This document shows, one piece after another, positions 1 through 8,756 of a DNA stretch of 64,000 nucleotides; the first letter of the stretch is position 1, and each line of letters begins with the position of its first letter. Below the pieces are notes generated by a model, which saw only the letters and a program-made list of their open reading frames with translations, had not been told where the DNA came from and did not search any database. The translations under genes were made by a program, and so were the position numbers. The DNA comes from Nocardioides campestrisoli (GTDB lineage Bacteria > Actinomycetota > Actinomycetes > Propionibacteriales > Nocardioidaceae), in contig NZ_CP061768.1 of assembly GCF_013624435.2 (NCBI RefSeq), positions 2,510,001 to 2,574,000 on the forward strand. Reading direction: 5' to 3'.

Positions 1-975
1 ATACCCTTCCTCGCCGTCGCCACGCTTGGAGACCTGGGAGGGCTCGACGACACGCTGGTCTTCGTGAGCGAGTCCCCACCGGTGGCGACCCGTCACCCGG
101 CCTACCAGATGTTGCACGTCCCACCGCCGCTGCGCGAACGCCACCACCGCGCCGCAACAGCCGGCACCCGCGACCGGAGGCTCATTGCCACGAGCCGGTA
201 CGCCGCTGCTCTGTGGGCGGGCTTCCTCGACGTCAGCCTGGACACAGTCCACGTCGTCTACCCCTTCGCCGAACCAGTCTTCGCCTCCCGACCGAGCGTC
301 GCCCGGGAGGACGGCGTCACCCGCGTGCTCTATGCGGGACGGCTGACCCCGGAGAAGGGCATCTACACCCTGCTCTCCATGCTGCACAACGACCTGTTCC
401 AGAGCGACGGTCGATGGTCCTTCACCGTCACCACAGCGGGCTCGGACAAGCCGCAGGGCGCGGTCATCGAGCGGATGCTCCGGACGCATCCTGGCGTCGA
501 GGTGGTCCCAGCGCGACGCACGCCGGCGGGGATGGCCGACCTCATGGCCGAGCACGACATCGTGGTCATGCCGTCCAACAGCCAGTACTGGCACGAGACC
601 TTCGGGATCGTGTCCATCGAGGCTCAGCACGCGGGCTGTCGCGTGGTCGCCTCCGACGACGGCGGTCTGCCCGAGACCGATTGCGGGGCGCTGCTGCTGG
701 TCGCGCCCGACGACGCCGAGGCACTCGCCCAAGGAATCCTCGTCGCGCGCCGCCAAGGGCCGGTTCCCGACGCCACCCGGCAGCAGGCCGGTGAACGGTT
801 CACCGTCACCGACTCCGTCGACGGACTCCTCGCCGTCCTCAGGGCACCGCGGACCCCGACTCCCTGGGCCGTCATCCAGGACCTCGAGGCCATCGGGCGC
901 CTCCCGGCCGTGAGCCCGCCGCACGAACGACCCCTCCTCCCAGAGCCGCCTCAACCCACAGGAAAGACCACATGA
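1..975 (+). CDS. Glycosyltransferase family 4, C-terminal part (5' end outside window)
   Basis: The frame is open from the first base, so the gene begins upstream; the GTG at 64 is probably an internal valine. The visible 324 residues hold the C-terminal half of a GT-B glycosyltransferase. The motif RVLYAGRLTPEKG opens the nucleotide-sugar domain, and the GT4 E-x7-E pair is visible as ETFGIVSIE, followed by the usual VVASDDGGLPE stretch. Such enzymes retain the anomeric configuration and move a sugar from a nucleotide donor to a glycan, lipid or small acceptor in the cytoplasm. The acceptor cannot be told. The stop codon overlaps the next start (ATGA), so the two genes are probably co-translated. 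Confidence 0.85.
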   Translation: MPFLAVATLGDLGGLDDTLVFVSESPPVATRHPAYQMLHVPPPLRERHHRAATAGTRDRRLIATSRYAAALWAGFLDVSLDTVHVVYPFAEPVFASRPSVAREDGVTRVLYAGRLTPEKGIYTLLSMLHNDLFQSDGRWSFTVTTAGSDKPQGAVIERMLRTHPGVEVVPARRTPAGMADLMAEHDIVVMPSNSQYWHETFGIVSIEAQHAGCRVVASDDGGLPETDCGALLLVAPDDAEALAQGILVARRQGPVPDATRQQAGERFTVTDSVDGLLAVLRAPRTPTPWAVIQDLEAIGRLPAVSPPHERPLLPEPPQPTGKTT

Positions 976-1460
976 CCGCCCTGGAACCCACACCCACGGA
1001 CCCCGCCCACATCGCCCCCCGGCGCGACGGCAACGGCGTCGACCTCCACTACCTGCAGCACGCCCTGGCAGCCCTGGGACCCGCCATGGCCGCCAGCCGT
1101 GCCGCCACGGTACGAAGTCATGACGAGGACGTCCGCAGCCTCGCACGGCAGGCGTTGTCACTGCAGACCAGCCAGCTCGCGGCGATCTCGGCCGGTCTCC
1201 TCAGGTGGGACCGGCCGAAGGTCGCCGCTCGGGCGCCAGGGCCGAACGATGCCGAGCGGTGGACCGGGCTCCACGGCGCCGCACTCGACCGGGCCTTCCA
1301 GGTGCAGCTGACCGCCCATGCGCACGCCTCGATCTCCGCGGCCCGCACCGAGATGGTAGGAGGCGCCAGTCCACACGCTCGCGCAATCGCGGAGGATTCC
1401 ATCCGGGCGCAGTGCCAACAGCTTGCTGCGCTCCACGTGCTGTCACCAGTGGTCGCCTGA
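972..1460 (+). CDS. DUF305-like helical protein of unknown function
   Basis: 162 residues with no signal peptide or membrane segment. Two similar helical stretches are visible, around residues 45-75 (LARQALSLQTSQLAAIS) and 108-155 (HAHASISAARTE through SIRAQCQQLAALH). This spacing of paired alanine/histidine-rich helices with a Q-x3-L pattern resembles the ferritin-like DUF305 fold, but the match is by eye and weak. It overlaps the glycosyltransferase stop by four bases, so it is likely the last gene of that operon. Role unknown; a partner of the glycosyltransferase is possible only by position. Confidence 0.6.
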   Translation: MTALEPTPTDPAHIAPRRDGNGVDLHYLQHALAALGPAMAASRAATVRSHDEDVRSLARQALSLQTSQLAAISAGLLRWDRPKVAARAPGPNDAERWTGLHGAALDRAFQVQLTAHAHASISAARTEMVGGASPHARAIAEDSIRAQCQQLAALHVLSPVVA

Positions 1461-1752
1461 GGACCTCCCCACGTTCGCTCTGGCAGGAGAGGAGCGTCGG
1501 AGGACGTCTCCGACTACCCCCTGAACGAGGTCCACGAGACCGACGGCACGTGATGCACTGGGAAGCCTGAAGGTCGAGGCTCGGCCGCCCAGGGTCCTCC
1601 TGCGGCCGTACCTCGACTTGAACCTTGCCTGCAACTACCCGACCCTCCGGCCACGGCCATTGGCCACCGAACGCCGGTGCGCAGGAAGGGACCGGTCGAC
1701 TGAAGGATCAGGCGAAGTTGAACTGCGGCATACGGGAGCACGAGGTCGCCAA
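1461..1752. other. Intergenic spacer between convergent genes
   Basis: No credible gene is seen. Short open frames here lack a ribosome site and coding bias. The only structure is a composite hairpin at 1573-1617. Confidence 0.6.
1573..1617. terminator. Composite stem-loop, possible bidirectional terminator
   Basis: GTCGAGG at 1573-1579 pairs with CCTCGAC at 1611-1617, and inside it CGGCCGC (1582-1588) pairs with GCGGCCG (1602-1608). It lies between convergent genes ending at 1460 and 1753. There is no clear T tract. Confidence 0.4.
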
Positions 1753-2637
1753 CTAGGGCTCTCGCCGCAGGATGAACTCCACGAAACTGTTCAACGCGGA
1801 GCTTCGCCTCAAGTCCTTGCGCGTGACGAGGCTGAAGGGGATGGTGAGATCGAGACCGCTGACATCGAGCTCGACCAGGCGACCGTTATGCAGTTCAGCC
1901 TCGAGACACGGACGGGGCAGGCAGCCCAGGCGATCGCCCGCCGCGACCACAGCCTTGATGATGTTCACACTGTCGCTCTCGAGGACGATATCCATCGAAG
2001 CGACGCGGTTGAGCATGGCCAGGGTGAATTGGCGCCGACTGTCTGCGAATCGGTGCTGCAGGCACCATGAGTAGGGGCTGAGATCCTCCGCAAGAAGGTT
2101 CCGGCGGCCTGCCAGCGGATGATCCGGGCTGCAGAAGACGGTGAGCGACCCGCGTCCCCAAGGCATGACGTCCAGCGTGCGCCGCAGCGAGACGAACTCC
2201 ACGAGGCCGAGGTCGAGTGCCATCTCGTCGACGCGGCTGATCACGTCGAACGCTGGCAGCACCGAGATGCCCAGACGCACACCGGGGTTCTCCGCCATGA
2301 AGGCCCCGCACACGTCATCGAAGAGATAGTCGCCGACAGTGGGACTCACGCCTATCCGCAGCGGAGCCGAGGAGCTGTCTTCGCCGACCGCAGTTCGCAT
2401 CTCGTCCGCCGCGACCAACATCGACGCCGCGAGCGGTTGAAGCCTCCGGCCGGCCTCGCTGAGCATGAGCGCGCGGTGCCCCCGGATGAACAGTCGTGCC
2501 GCGAGCGCCTTCTCGAGATTCTGTAACGCCATGCTCGCCGCGGACTGGCTCATGTGCAGTTCCTCCGCAGCGCCGCTGACTGAGCCGAGGCGCGCCACGG
2601 CCTCGAAGACGGACAACTGCCGAAGGGTGATACTCAC
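1753..2637 (-). CDS. LysR-family transcriptional regulator
   Basis: 294 residues. The N-terminal winged helix-turn-helix is clear: TLRQLSVFEAVARLGSVSGAAEELHMS, then the linker helix and a periplasmic-binding-protein-like effector domain from about residue 90. LysR regulators usually activate a divergent operon when they bind a pathway intermediate and repress their own gene. Here the gene is divergent from the catabolic/transport operon starting at 2762, so that operon is the likely target. The first possible GTG (2643) overlaps the only good ribosome site, AGGTG at 2643-2647; the GTG at 2637 lies seven bases downstream of it and is the better start. The 17-bp palindrome at 2647-2663 abuts the ribosome site. 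Confidence 0.9.
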   Translation of the reverse strand: MSITLRQLSVFEAVARLGSVSGAAEELHMSQSAASMALQNLEKALAARLFIRGHRALMLSEAGRRLQPLAASMLVAADEMRTAVGEDSSSAPLRIGVSPTVGDYLFDDVCGAFMAENPGVRLGISVLPAFDVISRVDEMALDLGLVEFVSLRRTLDVMPWGRGSLTVFCSPDHPLAGRRNLLAEDLSPYSWCLQHRFADSRRQFTLAMLNRVASMDIVLESDSVNIIKAVVAAGDRLGCLPRPCLEAELHNGRLVELDVSGLDLTIPFSLVTRKDLRRSSALNSFVEFILRREP

Positions 2638-2646
2638 GCTCACACC

Positions 2647-2663
2647 TATCGATTATTACGATA
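2647..2663. promoter_or_regulatory. LysR-type operator box (TATCG-N7-CGATA)
   Basis: Perfect 5-bp arms around a 7-bp AT-rich centre. It contains the T-N11-A spacing typical of LysR boxes (T2649, A2661). It touches the ribosome site of the LysR gene, which fits autorepression. Confidence 0.65.
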
Positions 2664-2681
2664 CGGACTATCGAAAGTATC
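2660..2681. promoter_or_regulatory. Second inverted repeat GATAC-N12-GTATC
   Basis: Overlaps the right arm of the first box. Adjacent, partly overlapping repeats of this kind form the recognition and activation sites of LysR regulators in divergent promoters. Confidence 0.5.
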
Positions 2682-2720
2682 ACGCCAGTCGATATTGACC
2701 CTGTCCTCGAGCGCACCGTA

Positions 2721-2742
2721 GGAATGACGTACGTCACATTCC
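2721..2742. promoter_or_regulatory. Palindrome TGACGTACGTCA with outer GGAAT/ATTCC arms
   Basis: The 12-bp core at 2725-2736 is a perfect palindrome, and GGAAT (2721-2725) and ATTCC (2738-2742) extend it. It sits just before the ribosome site GAGGA (2751-2755) of the operon. Its sequence differs from the LysR boxes, so a second regulator may bind here. Confidence 0.45.
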
Positions 2743-2761
2743 ACGACCGTGAGGACGTCAG

Positions 2762-3652
2762 GTGCACCACCGAGTGAGCACGCCGGAGGGATCCCGGAGA
2801 CAGGGGTCCTTCCAGCACGTCACCTATGCAAGTCACAGCGGCGTCGCACGCATCGTGCTGGCGCGGCCCGAGACGCGGAACGCCCTCGGCATCGGCCCGC
2901 AATCGAGTCGCGCCGAGATCGAGCACTGTCTCGACCTCGCCAAGGCCGACGAGTCGGTCCGGTGCGTGCTGATCTCAGCCGAGGGACCCAGCTTCTGCGC
3001 CGGAGGGGACCTCTCGGGTCTCCCGCAGCAGCCGACCCCCATGGACGAGAAGTGGTTCACCGACGAGCTCGACCGGTTCCACCACCACGTCCGTACCTTC
3101 CCCAAGCCACTGATCGCTGCGGTCCAGGGACACTGCGTCGGCGCGGGCTTGTCCTTCGCCCTGCAGTGCGACGTCGTCCTGGCTGGAGAAGACGCCCGCT
3201 TCGGGCTGCCCGAGGGACGGTTCGGCCACCCCGGAGCGGTGGAGGTCGCGATGGCCGCCGGTCCGGCAGTGGCCAAGTTCCTGATCTTCAGTGGCGAGCT
3301 GCTGGACGCCGAAGCCGCGGTCCGGTTCGGAATGGCGCTGACCGTGATCCGCAACGGCCGGCTCGAGCAGCGGTCGGAGGAGCTCGCCATGCGCATCGCC
3401 CGGATGCCGGCGGACGCGCTCCAGCTGAACAAGGCCGCCATCAATGCGGCCGCCGAAGTCGGCGGCCGCGAGGCGGGTCGCCGCGCCGGCCGGGCCCTGG
3501 ACCTGATCACGAAGGTGATGAGCCATCAGGCCCTCGCCCCCGATGGGCGCACGTTCGACCACATTCTCCAAACGGAAGGGGTCCGCGGAATGCGCGCGGC
3601 ACAACGTCAACAGTTCACGCACTCCTGGTGGGAACCGACCGATGACTGCTGA
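2762..3652 (+). CDS. Enoyl-CoA hydratase/isomerase family protein
   Basis: 296 residues of crotonase fold, first gene of the LysR-linked operon. GTG 2762 follows GAGGA with a 6-base gap. The oxyanion-hole segments are FCAGGDLSG (about residue 80) and GHCVGAGLSFALQCD (about 120). In classical enoyl-CoA hydratases the second segment carries a catalytic Glu; here Ser/Phe occupy the place, while the later Glu in LPEGRFGHPG is kept. Hydration is therefore not assured, and isomerase, hydrolase or lyase activity on an acyl-CoA is possible. The C-terminal 50 residues are longer than usual. The gene overlaps the following CoA-transferase by 11 bases. Confidence 0.85.
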   Translation: MHHRVSTPEGSRRQGSFQHVTYASHSGVARIVLARPETRNALGIGPQSSRAEIEHCLDLAKADESVRCVLISAEGPSFCAGGDLSGLPQQPTPMDEKWFTDELDRFHHHVRTFPKPLIAAVQGHCVGAGLSFALQCDVVLAGEDARFGLPEGRFGHPGAVEVAMAAGPAVAKFLIFSGELLDAEAAVRFGMALTVIRNGRLEQRSEELAMRIARMPADALQLNKAAINAAAEVGGREAGRRAGRALDLITKVMSHQALAPDGRTFDHILQTEGVRGMRAAQRQQFTHSWWEPTDDC

Positions 3653-4877
3653 GGTGAACCAGAGCGCGCCCGGTCAGGGCCCGCTGACCGGTCTTCGCAT
3701 CTTGGACATGACCACCGTGATCATGGGCCCGTACGCGACCCAGATCCTGGCGGACTACGGGGCGGACGTGGTCAAGGTGGAGGCACCCAGGGGGGACACC
3801 ACCCGCCAGATACCGCCTATGCGCAACCCCGGGATGGGGTGCATCTTCCTGCACCTGAACCGCAACAAGAAGAGCGTCGCGCTCGATCTCAGGGATGCCG
3901 ACGCCGTGGCTGCGGTCTTCGAGATCGTGGCTGACTGCGACGTCCTGATCACCAATGTCCGTCCGGCGGGACTCGCCCGGCTCGGCATCACCTACGACGC
4001 CCTGCGGGAGCGGAGACCGGACCTGATCTGGATCAGCCTGGTCGGCTTCGGGAGTGGCGGCCGATACGGAGGCCGCCCCGCGTACGACGACCTGATCCAG
4101 GGCCTGACCGCGGTGCCGTCGATGCTGGTGGCTGCCGGATCGGAGGTGCCGCACTACGTGCCGATCTCCTTCAACGACCGAGCCGTCGGGCTGCACGCGG
4201 CCATCGCGCTGCTCGCGGCGGTCCGGCACCGGGACGTCACCGGTGAGGGCCAGTTCGTCGAGGTCCCGATGTACGAGACCATGGTGCAGTTCACCCTGGG
4301 CGAGCACCTCGGCGGCGAGACCTTCGAGCCCGCGAACGGCCCGATGGGGTATCGCCGCACCCTGACCCGCGAGCGGCGACCGTACGCGACGAAGGACGGC
4401 TTCCTCTGCCTGATCGTCTACACCGACGCCCAGTGGCGGAACTTCCTGAGGATCGTGGGCAGGTCCGAGCTGATGGAGCGCGACCCGCGGTTCGAGAGTC
4501 TCCTCTCGCGCACCGAGTTCGCCGACGACCTCTACGTGATGCTCCGAGAGGAGCTGCTGCAGCGCACCACGGCCGAGTGGCTGGCCGCCTTCGCCGAGTC
4601 CGACATTCCCGCCGTCCCGTTGCACACCCTCGAGACCGCTCTCGGCGACGAGCACCTCGCCGACGTCGGATTCTTCCACACCGTCGACCACCCCACCGAG
4701 GGACGCATCCGCAGCATGGCTGTGCCGACCCGGTGGTCCGGGTTCGAGCCGGCCGAGCCCAGGCCGGCCCCGACTCTGGGTGAGCACACTCGCGAGCTGT
4801 TGAGTGCCACCTCGCTGCCACCGGAGACCATCGAGCGACTCGTGGCCGGCGTGGACTCCCGGGAGGTCGCGCGGTGA
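3642..4877 (+). CDS. Family III (CaiB/BaiF) CoA-transferase
   Basis: 411 residues. The N-terminus LTGLRILDMTTVIMGPYATQ and ADYGADVVKVEAP are signatures of family III CoA-transferases, which shift CoA between two carboxylic acids through an aspartyl-CoA anhydride. The catalytic Asp is expected in RPAYDDLIQGL, about residue 148. The frame is open upstream to 3543, but ATG 3642 places the start at the usual family position, and the start lies inside the end of the crotonase gene. In this operon it probably activates the imported acid with CoA taken from a product ester. The substrate is not evident. Confidence 0.9.
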   Translation: MTAEVNQSAPGQGPLTGLRILDMTTVIMGPYATQILADYGADVVKVEAPRGDTTRQIPPMRNPGMGCIFLHLNRNKKSVALDLRDADAVAAVFEIVADCDVLITNVRPAGLARLGITYDALRERRPDLIWISLVGFGSGGRYGGRPAYDDLIQGLTAVPSMLVAAGSEVPHYVPISFNDRAVGLHAAIALLAAVRHRDVTGEGQFVEVPMYETMVQFTLGEHLGGETFEPANGPMGYRRTLTRERRPYATKDGFLCLIVYTDAQWRNFLRIVGRSELMERDPRFESLLSRTEFADDLYVMLREELLQRTTAEWLAAFAESDIPAVPLHTLETALGDEHLADVGFFHTVDHPTEGRIRSMAVPTRWSGFEPAEPRPAPTLGEHTRELLSATSLPPETIERLVAGVDSREVAR

Positions 4878-6532
4878 ACGACGTCATCGACACCGACGTG
4901 CTCATCATCGGAGCCGGTCCCGTGGGGCTGGCCCTGGCCCTCGACCTGGCGCGACGCGGTGTCCCCTCGGTCGTCGTCGACGACACCGCCGTCGACACCG
5001 GGGTGCTGCCAGCGAAGGCGGGCCTGCTCAACGAGCGCACCATGGAGATCTGCCGCCAGTGGGGAGTCGCAGACGAGGTGCGCGCTGCCGGTGCGCCGGC
5101 CGACTACCCCCGCGACACGGTCTACTGCACCGCGCTGGTCGGCGGAGAGCTGATCGGAAGATCGCAGGTGCCGCCGATCAGCGCGCTCCCCAGGGACCTC
5201 TCACCTGAGACGACGGCGAAGTGCCCACAGTTCATCTTCGACCCGATCCTCGAGCGCGCAGCGCTCGAGACCGGGCTGGTCGACCTGCGCCGCCCGCACC
5301 GACTAGTGGCCTACCGCGAGCAGGACGGGTCCGTCACGGCAGAGGTAGCCGACATGTCCGCCACTGGCCGTCGCACCGAGACGATCTCGGCGGCATACCT
5401 GGTGGGCTGCGACGGCGCCGCCAGCACCGTCCGGCGACAGGCCGGAATCCCGTTCGACGGGGGCACGCTCGACTACTCGATCAGCGTGATCACCGAGATC
5501 GAGTCGCTGGAGGACCACCATCCGTTCGGTCGTGCGGAGCGGTTCATGTTCATCGACGAACGCGGGACCTGGTGCAACGTCACCTCCATGGACTACCAGA
5601 AGTACTGGAGGTTCACCTTCCTCGGATACCCCGAGAAGCCCGCCCTCGACGAGTTCGACGCCGAGGCGGCGGTCGCGGCCGCCGTGGGGTCCTCCGACCT
5701 CCCCCTGCGCATCCTCGGCGCCGTTCCATGGCGGCGCAGCGAGAGCGCGGCCCGGACCTACCACCAGGGCCGGGTGTTCCTCGCCGGCGACGCCGCGCAC
5801 ACGACGTCGCCCACTGGCGGGCACGGCCTCAACACCGGGATCGGAGATGCTGCCACGCTGGGGTGGATCCTCGCCGGGCTGGTCGACGGCTGGGCGGGGC
5901 CGGAGGCCGCCGAGGCGTACACGGCCGAGCGACGTCCGGTCGCGCTGCGCAACAGCGGGATCTCCAGCGTGCACTACCGGAACTGGGTGGACGGCGTCGA
6001 CTTCCGCGGCGCCACGGCCCCCGGCGCGGCCGGGAAGCGCGAGCGCGAGCGGATCGGGCGCGATCTCGCCGACGTGCTGTCCTCGCAGTGGAGCTCCCAG
6101 GGGGTCTCGCTCGGCTACCGGTACGAAGACTCCGGGCTGATCGTCGACGACGGCTCGGTGGCTCCGCCGGACGACCCGTCGTCGTACACGCCCACAGCCA
6201 AGCCCGGGCACCGCGCGCCGCACGTGGTCCTGAAGGACGGCCGCTCGACACTCGATCTGTTCGGCGCCGGTTTCACCCTGCTCAGCTTCGGCGAGCGCGA
6301 CGAGCACGACGAAGACGTGGCTCTCCTCCAGGCCGCGGCCATGGAGCGCGGCCTGCCGCTCAAGGTCGAGCACATCGATGAACCGGACGCCCGCTCGGTC
6401 TACGAGAGGCAGCTGGTGCTGGTGCGTCCCGACGGCATGGTGGCCTGGCGCGACGACCTGGTGGGCGGTGCCACGGTCGCGGCACAGGTCGTGGACACGG
6501 CGCGCGGAGCAGGGAGCCCGACACATGCCTGA
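4874..6532 (+). CDS. FAD-dependent aromatic-type monooxygenase (class A)
   Basis: 552 residues. The Rossmann motif IIGAGPVGLALALDLARRG is at about 11-29, the DG motif GCDGAASTVRRQAG near 178 and the GD motif VFLAGDAAHTTSPTGGHG near 295, all typical of single-component flavin hydroxylases (MhpA/PheA/TetX group). The C-terminal part has the thioredoxin-like domain seen in phenol-hydroxylase relatives. These enzymes use NAD(P)H and O2 to insert one oxygen, usually next to an existing hydroxyl on an aromatic ring. The GTG start overlaps the preceding stop by four bases (GTGA). Presence next to a CoA-transferase suggests an aromatic or cyclic substrate, by inference. Confidence 0.9.
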   Translation: MNDVIDTDVLIIGAGPVGLALALDLARRGVPSVVVDDTAVDTGVLPAKAGLLNERTMEICRQWGVADEVRAAGAPADYPRDTVYCTALVGGELIGRSQVPPISALPRDLSPETTAKCPQFIFDPILERAALETGLVDLRRPHRLVAYREQDGSVTAEVADMSATGRRTETISAAYLVGCDGAASTVRRQAGIPFDGGTLDYSISVITEIESLEDHHPFGRAERFMFIDERGTWCNVTSMDYQKYWRFTFLGYPEKPALDEFDAEAAVAAAVGSSDLPLRILGAVPWRRSESAARTYHQGRVFLAGDAAHTTSPTGGHGLNTGIGDAATLGWILAGLVDGWAGPEAAEAYTAERRPVALRNSGISSVHYRNWVDGVDFRGATAPGAAGKRERERIGRDLADVLSSQWSSQGVSLGYRYEDSGLIVDDGSVAPPDDPSSYTPTAKPGHRAPHVVLKDGRSTLDLFGAGFTLLSFGERDEHDEDVALLQAAAMERGLPLKVEHIDEPDARSVYERQLVLVRPDGMVAWRDDLVGGATVAAQVVDTARGAGSPTHA

Positions 6533-6577
6533 GCCCCGAACAACAGCGGGCCCGAACACGGAAGACAGGAGACTGAT

Positions 6578-7582
6578 GTGACTGAGCAGTTCAATGCAGT
6601 GATGGTGGAGCAGGTCGGCGACAGGGCAGAGGCGCAGTTGCGCCGGCTGCAGCTCTCGGACCTGCCCGACGGCGAGGTGCTGGTGCGGGTCAGCCATTCC
6701 TCGGTGAACTACAAGGACGCGTTGCTGCTCGCCGGCAACCGCAACAAGGTGGCGCGCTCGCTGCCCATCGTGCCTGGGATCGACCTGGCCGGCTCTGTGG
6801 TCTCGTCCACCTCGGACCGCTGGAGCCCCGGCGACCAGGTGATGGCCAACGGCTGGGGACTGGGCGAGAGGCACTGGGGTGGACTCTCGGAGTACCAGCG
6901 GATTCCCGCGTCGTGGTTGCAACCGATCCCGGAGGCCTTCACCGCGCGGCAGGCGATGGCCATCGGGACCGCCGGTTACACCGCGGCGCTGTGTGTCCTC
7001 GACCTGGAGACCCGCGGTGGTCTGGAGCGGGGTGACCGTGTCCTGGTGACAGGTGCCACCGGTGGAGTCGGGTCCGTGAGCGTCGCGCTCCTGGCCGCGG
7101 CCGGCTACCGGGTCGTGGCCAGCACCGGAAGCCACGAGAGTCACGCCTACCTCAAGCAGCTCGGCGCCGAAGAGGTCCTGGACCGCAGCGAGCTCGCGGA
7201 GGAAGGCCGCCCGCTTCAGAAGGAGAGCTGGCAGGGCGCGGTCGACACCGTAGGCGGGGTCACCCTCGCCAACGTCCTGGCCCGCACTGCGTACGGACGT
7301 GCGGTGACTGCCTGTGGGCTCGCCGGCGGGATCCAGCTCCCCGGCACCGTGCTGCCGCACATCATCCGCGGCGTCGCCCTGCTGGGTGTCGATTCCGTGA
7401 TGGCGCCGATGCCGCTGCGGCAGGCCGCCTGGGAGCGCCTCGCCCGCGATCTCGATCCGCGCATCGTGGACGCGGTGTCCCGCACGGAGCCCCTCGAGCG
7501 GGCGGTCGAGGTCGGCCAGGAGCTTCTGTCAGGAACCGTCACCGGACGAATCGTCATCAGCGTGTCTGAGGAGGAGCACTGA
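6578..7582 (+). CDS. acuI: AcuI/YhdH-type zinc-free medium-chain reductase
   Basis: 334 residues. GROES-like N-terminus with HSSVNYKDALLLAGNRNKV, PGIDLAGSV, and nucleotide motif VTGATGGVGSVSVALLA near 155-172, all characteristic of the AcuI/YhdH branch of quinone-reductase-like MDR enzymes. Characterised AcuI proteins reduce acrylyl-CoA to propionyl-CoA with NADPH. Here it may reduce an alpha,beta-unsaturated CoA ester made by the neighbouring crotonase and CoA-transferase, which is inference. GTG 6578 is served by AGGAG seven bases upstream. Its stop overlaps the next start by one base (TGATG). Confidence 0.82.
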   Translation: MTEQFNAVMVEQVGDRAEAQLRRLQLSDLPDGEVLVRVSHSSVNYKDALLLAGNRNKVARSLPIVPGIDLAGSVVSSTSDRWSPGDQVMANGWGLGERHWGGLSEYQRIPASWLQPIPEAFTARQAMAIGTAGYTAALCVLDLETRGGLERGDRVLVTGATGGVGSVSVALLAAAGYRVVASTGSHESHAYLKQLGAEEVLDRSELAEEGRPLQKESWQGAVDTVGGVTLANVLARTAYGRAVTACGLAGGIQLPGTVLPHIIRGVALLGVDSVMAPMPLRQAAWERLARDLDPRIVDAVSRTEPLERAVEVGQELLSGTVTGRIVISVSEEEH

Positions 7583-8730
7583 TGCCCGCGCTCATGCCGG
7601 TCCGACCTACGACCCCTCGGAAGAAGATGACTGCAATGCTACGGAAGCCGTCCCCCCACGTCGCTCCTCTCCCGCGCCGCACGAGGCGGTCCGCACTCGG
7701 TGCGTCCCTCGCGGTGACCGTGGCGCTCGGCCTGGCCGCGTGCGGTGAGCCTGAGGCGGCGGCGGAGCCGCTGCCCGACGACGCGACCATCGAGCAGCTG
7801 TACGAGGCCGCCAAGAAAGAGGGCGAGGTCGTCATCTACGGTCCGACCCAGGACCAGTACGCCGGCGTGTACGAGAAGTTCGAGAAGGACTACCCCGGCG
7901 TCACGGTGACGGAGGTCGACATCTTCGGCACCGAGCTCGACTCCCGACTGGACGCCGAGACGGCCGCCGGCGGACCGGATGTGGACCTCATCCAGGAGGG
8001 TGTCGCCGACGTGGCGCGCCGCGCCCAGGACGGCCTGTTCGCCGCCTACCTGCCCACCACGCCGGCCGACATCCCGGCCGAGCGGATCGGTGAGGACGAC
8101 AGGTGGGTCGTCGTGTCCCGGGGGCTCTACGGCCCGATCTACAACACCGACAAGGTCGCCGCGGAAGAAGCGCCGACGACGTGGGACGACCTCACCGACG
8201 AGAAGTGGTCAGGACGTGTCGGCACCTCCGACCCCGCGCAGCCCGGCGGCACGACGCAGTCGCTGGCGGCTGCCTTCGACGCCGAAGCCATCGACGAAGG
8301 ATGGCTGAGCGACCTGAACGACCGAGTTGCGCCGCGCAACTATCCGAGCATCGCGGCCGTCGTCCAGGCGGTGGTGACCGGCGAGATCGACCTCGGCCTG
8401 GTGGCCTCCTACGGAACGGTCGTCCAGAAGCAGAACGAGGGGGCGCCGATCGCCTTCCAGGCGCTCGAGGACGGCTCGTTCATGCTCGACTTCGGTATGG
8501 GTGTCGTCGACGGGAGCCCACACCCCAACGCAGGACGCTTGCTCGCGTCCTGGCTGCTTTCCGACGCCGGCCAGGCGGCGATCGCTGAGGTGACCTACGA
8601 GTTCGGCTCGATGCCCGACGCGCCTCTTCCGCCAGGTGCGGAAGCGCTGGGTGAGATCAACTCGCTTCCCTACCCAGGCGTCGGACGCGAGCAAGAGGTC
8701 ATCGAGCTCATCGCGGACACCTTCAAGTAG
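7582..8730 (+). CDS. ABC importer substrate-binding lipoprotein (FbpA/AfuA-like fold)
   Basis: 382 residues from ATG 7582, which follows GAGGAG well; ATG 7627 or 7636 would give a more usual signal peptide. A basic stretch and hydrophobic helix end in the lipobox GLAAC, so it is a membrane-anchored lipoprotein. The body resembles ferric-type and 2-aminoethylphosphonate-type binding proteins (EQLYEAAKKEGEVVIYGPT). The paired tyrosines that bind Fe(III) in FbpA are not seen; the matching segment reads LGLVASYGTVVQ. Together with its place behind catabolic genes this argues for an organic acid ligand. Likely partner of the next two genes. Confidence 0.88.
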   Translation: MPALMPVRPTTPRKKMTAMLRKPSPHVAPLPRRTRRSALGASLAVTVALGLAACGEPEAAAEPLPDDATIEQLYEAAKKEGEVVIYGPTQDQYAGVYEKFEKDYPGVTVTEVDIFGTELDSRLDAETAAGGPDVDLIQEGVADVARRAQDGLFAAYLPTTPADIPAERIGEDDRWVVVSRGLYGPIYNTDKVAAEEAPTTWDDLTDEKWSGRVGTSDPAQPGGTTQSLAAAFDAEAIDEGWLSDLNDRVAPRNYPSIAAVVQAVVTGEIDLGLVASYGTVVQKQNEGAPIAFQALEDGSFMLDFGMGVVDGSPHPNAGRLLASWLLSDAGQAAIAEVTYEFGSMPDAPLPPGAEALGEINSLPYPGVGREQEVIELIADTFK

Positions 8731-8756
8731 GGCCTGAGAGGTAAAGAGGCAATGAC

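Noticed and set aside
5303..7360. A 685-codon open frame on the minus strand opposite the monooxygenase and AcuI-like genes
   Set aside because: It is the reverse-frame shadow of strongly conserved plus-strand genes; its composition is Gly/Arg/His-rich without domain motifs.
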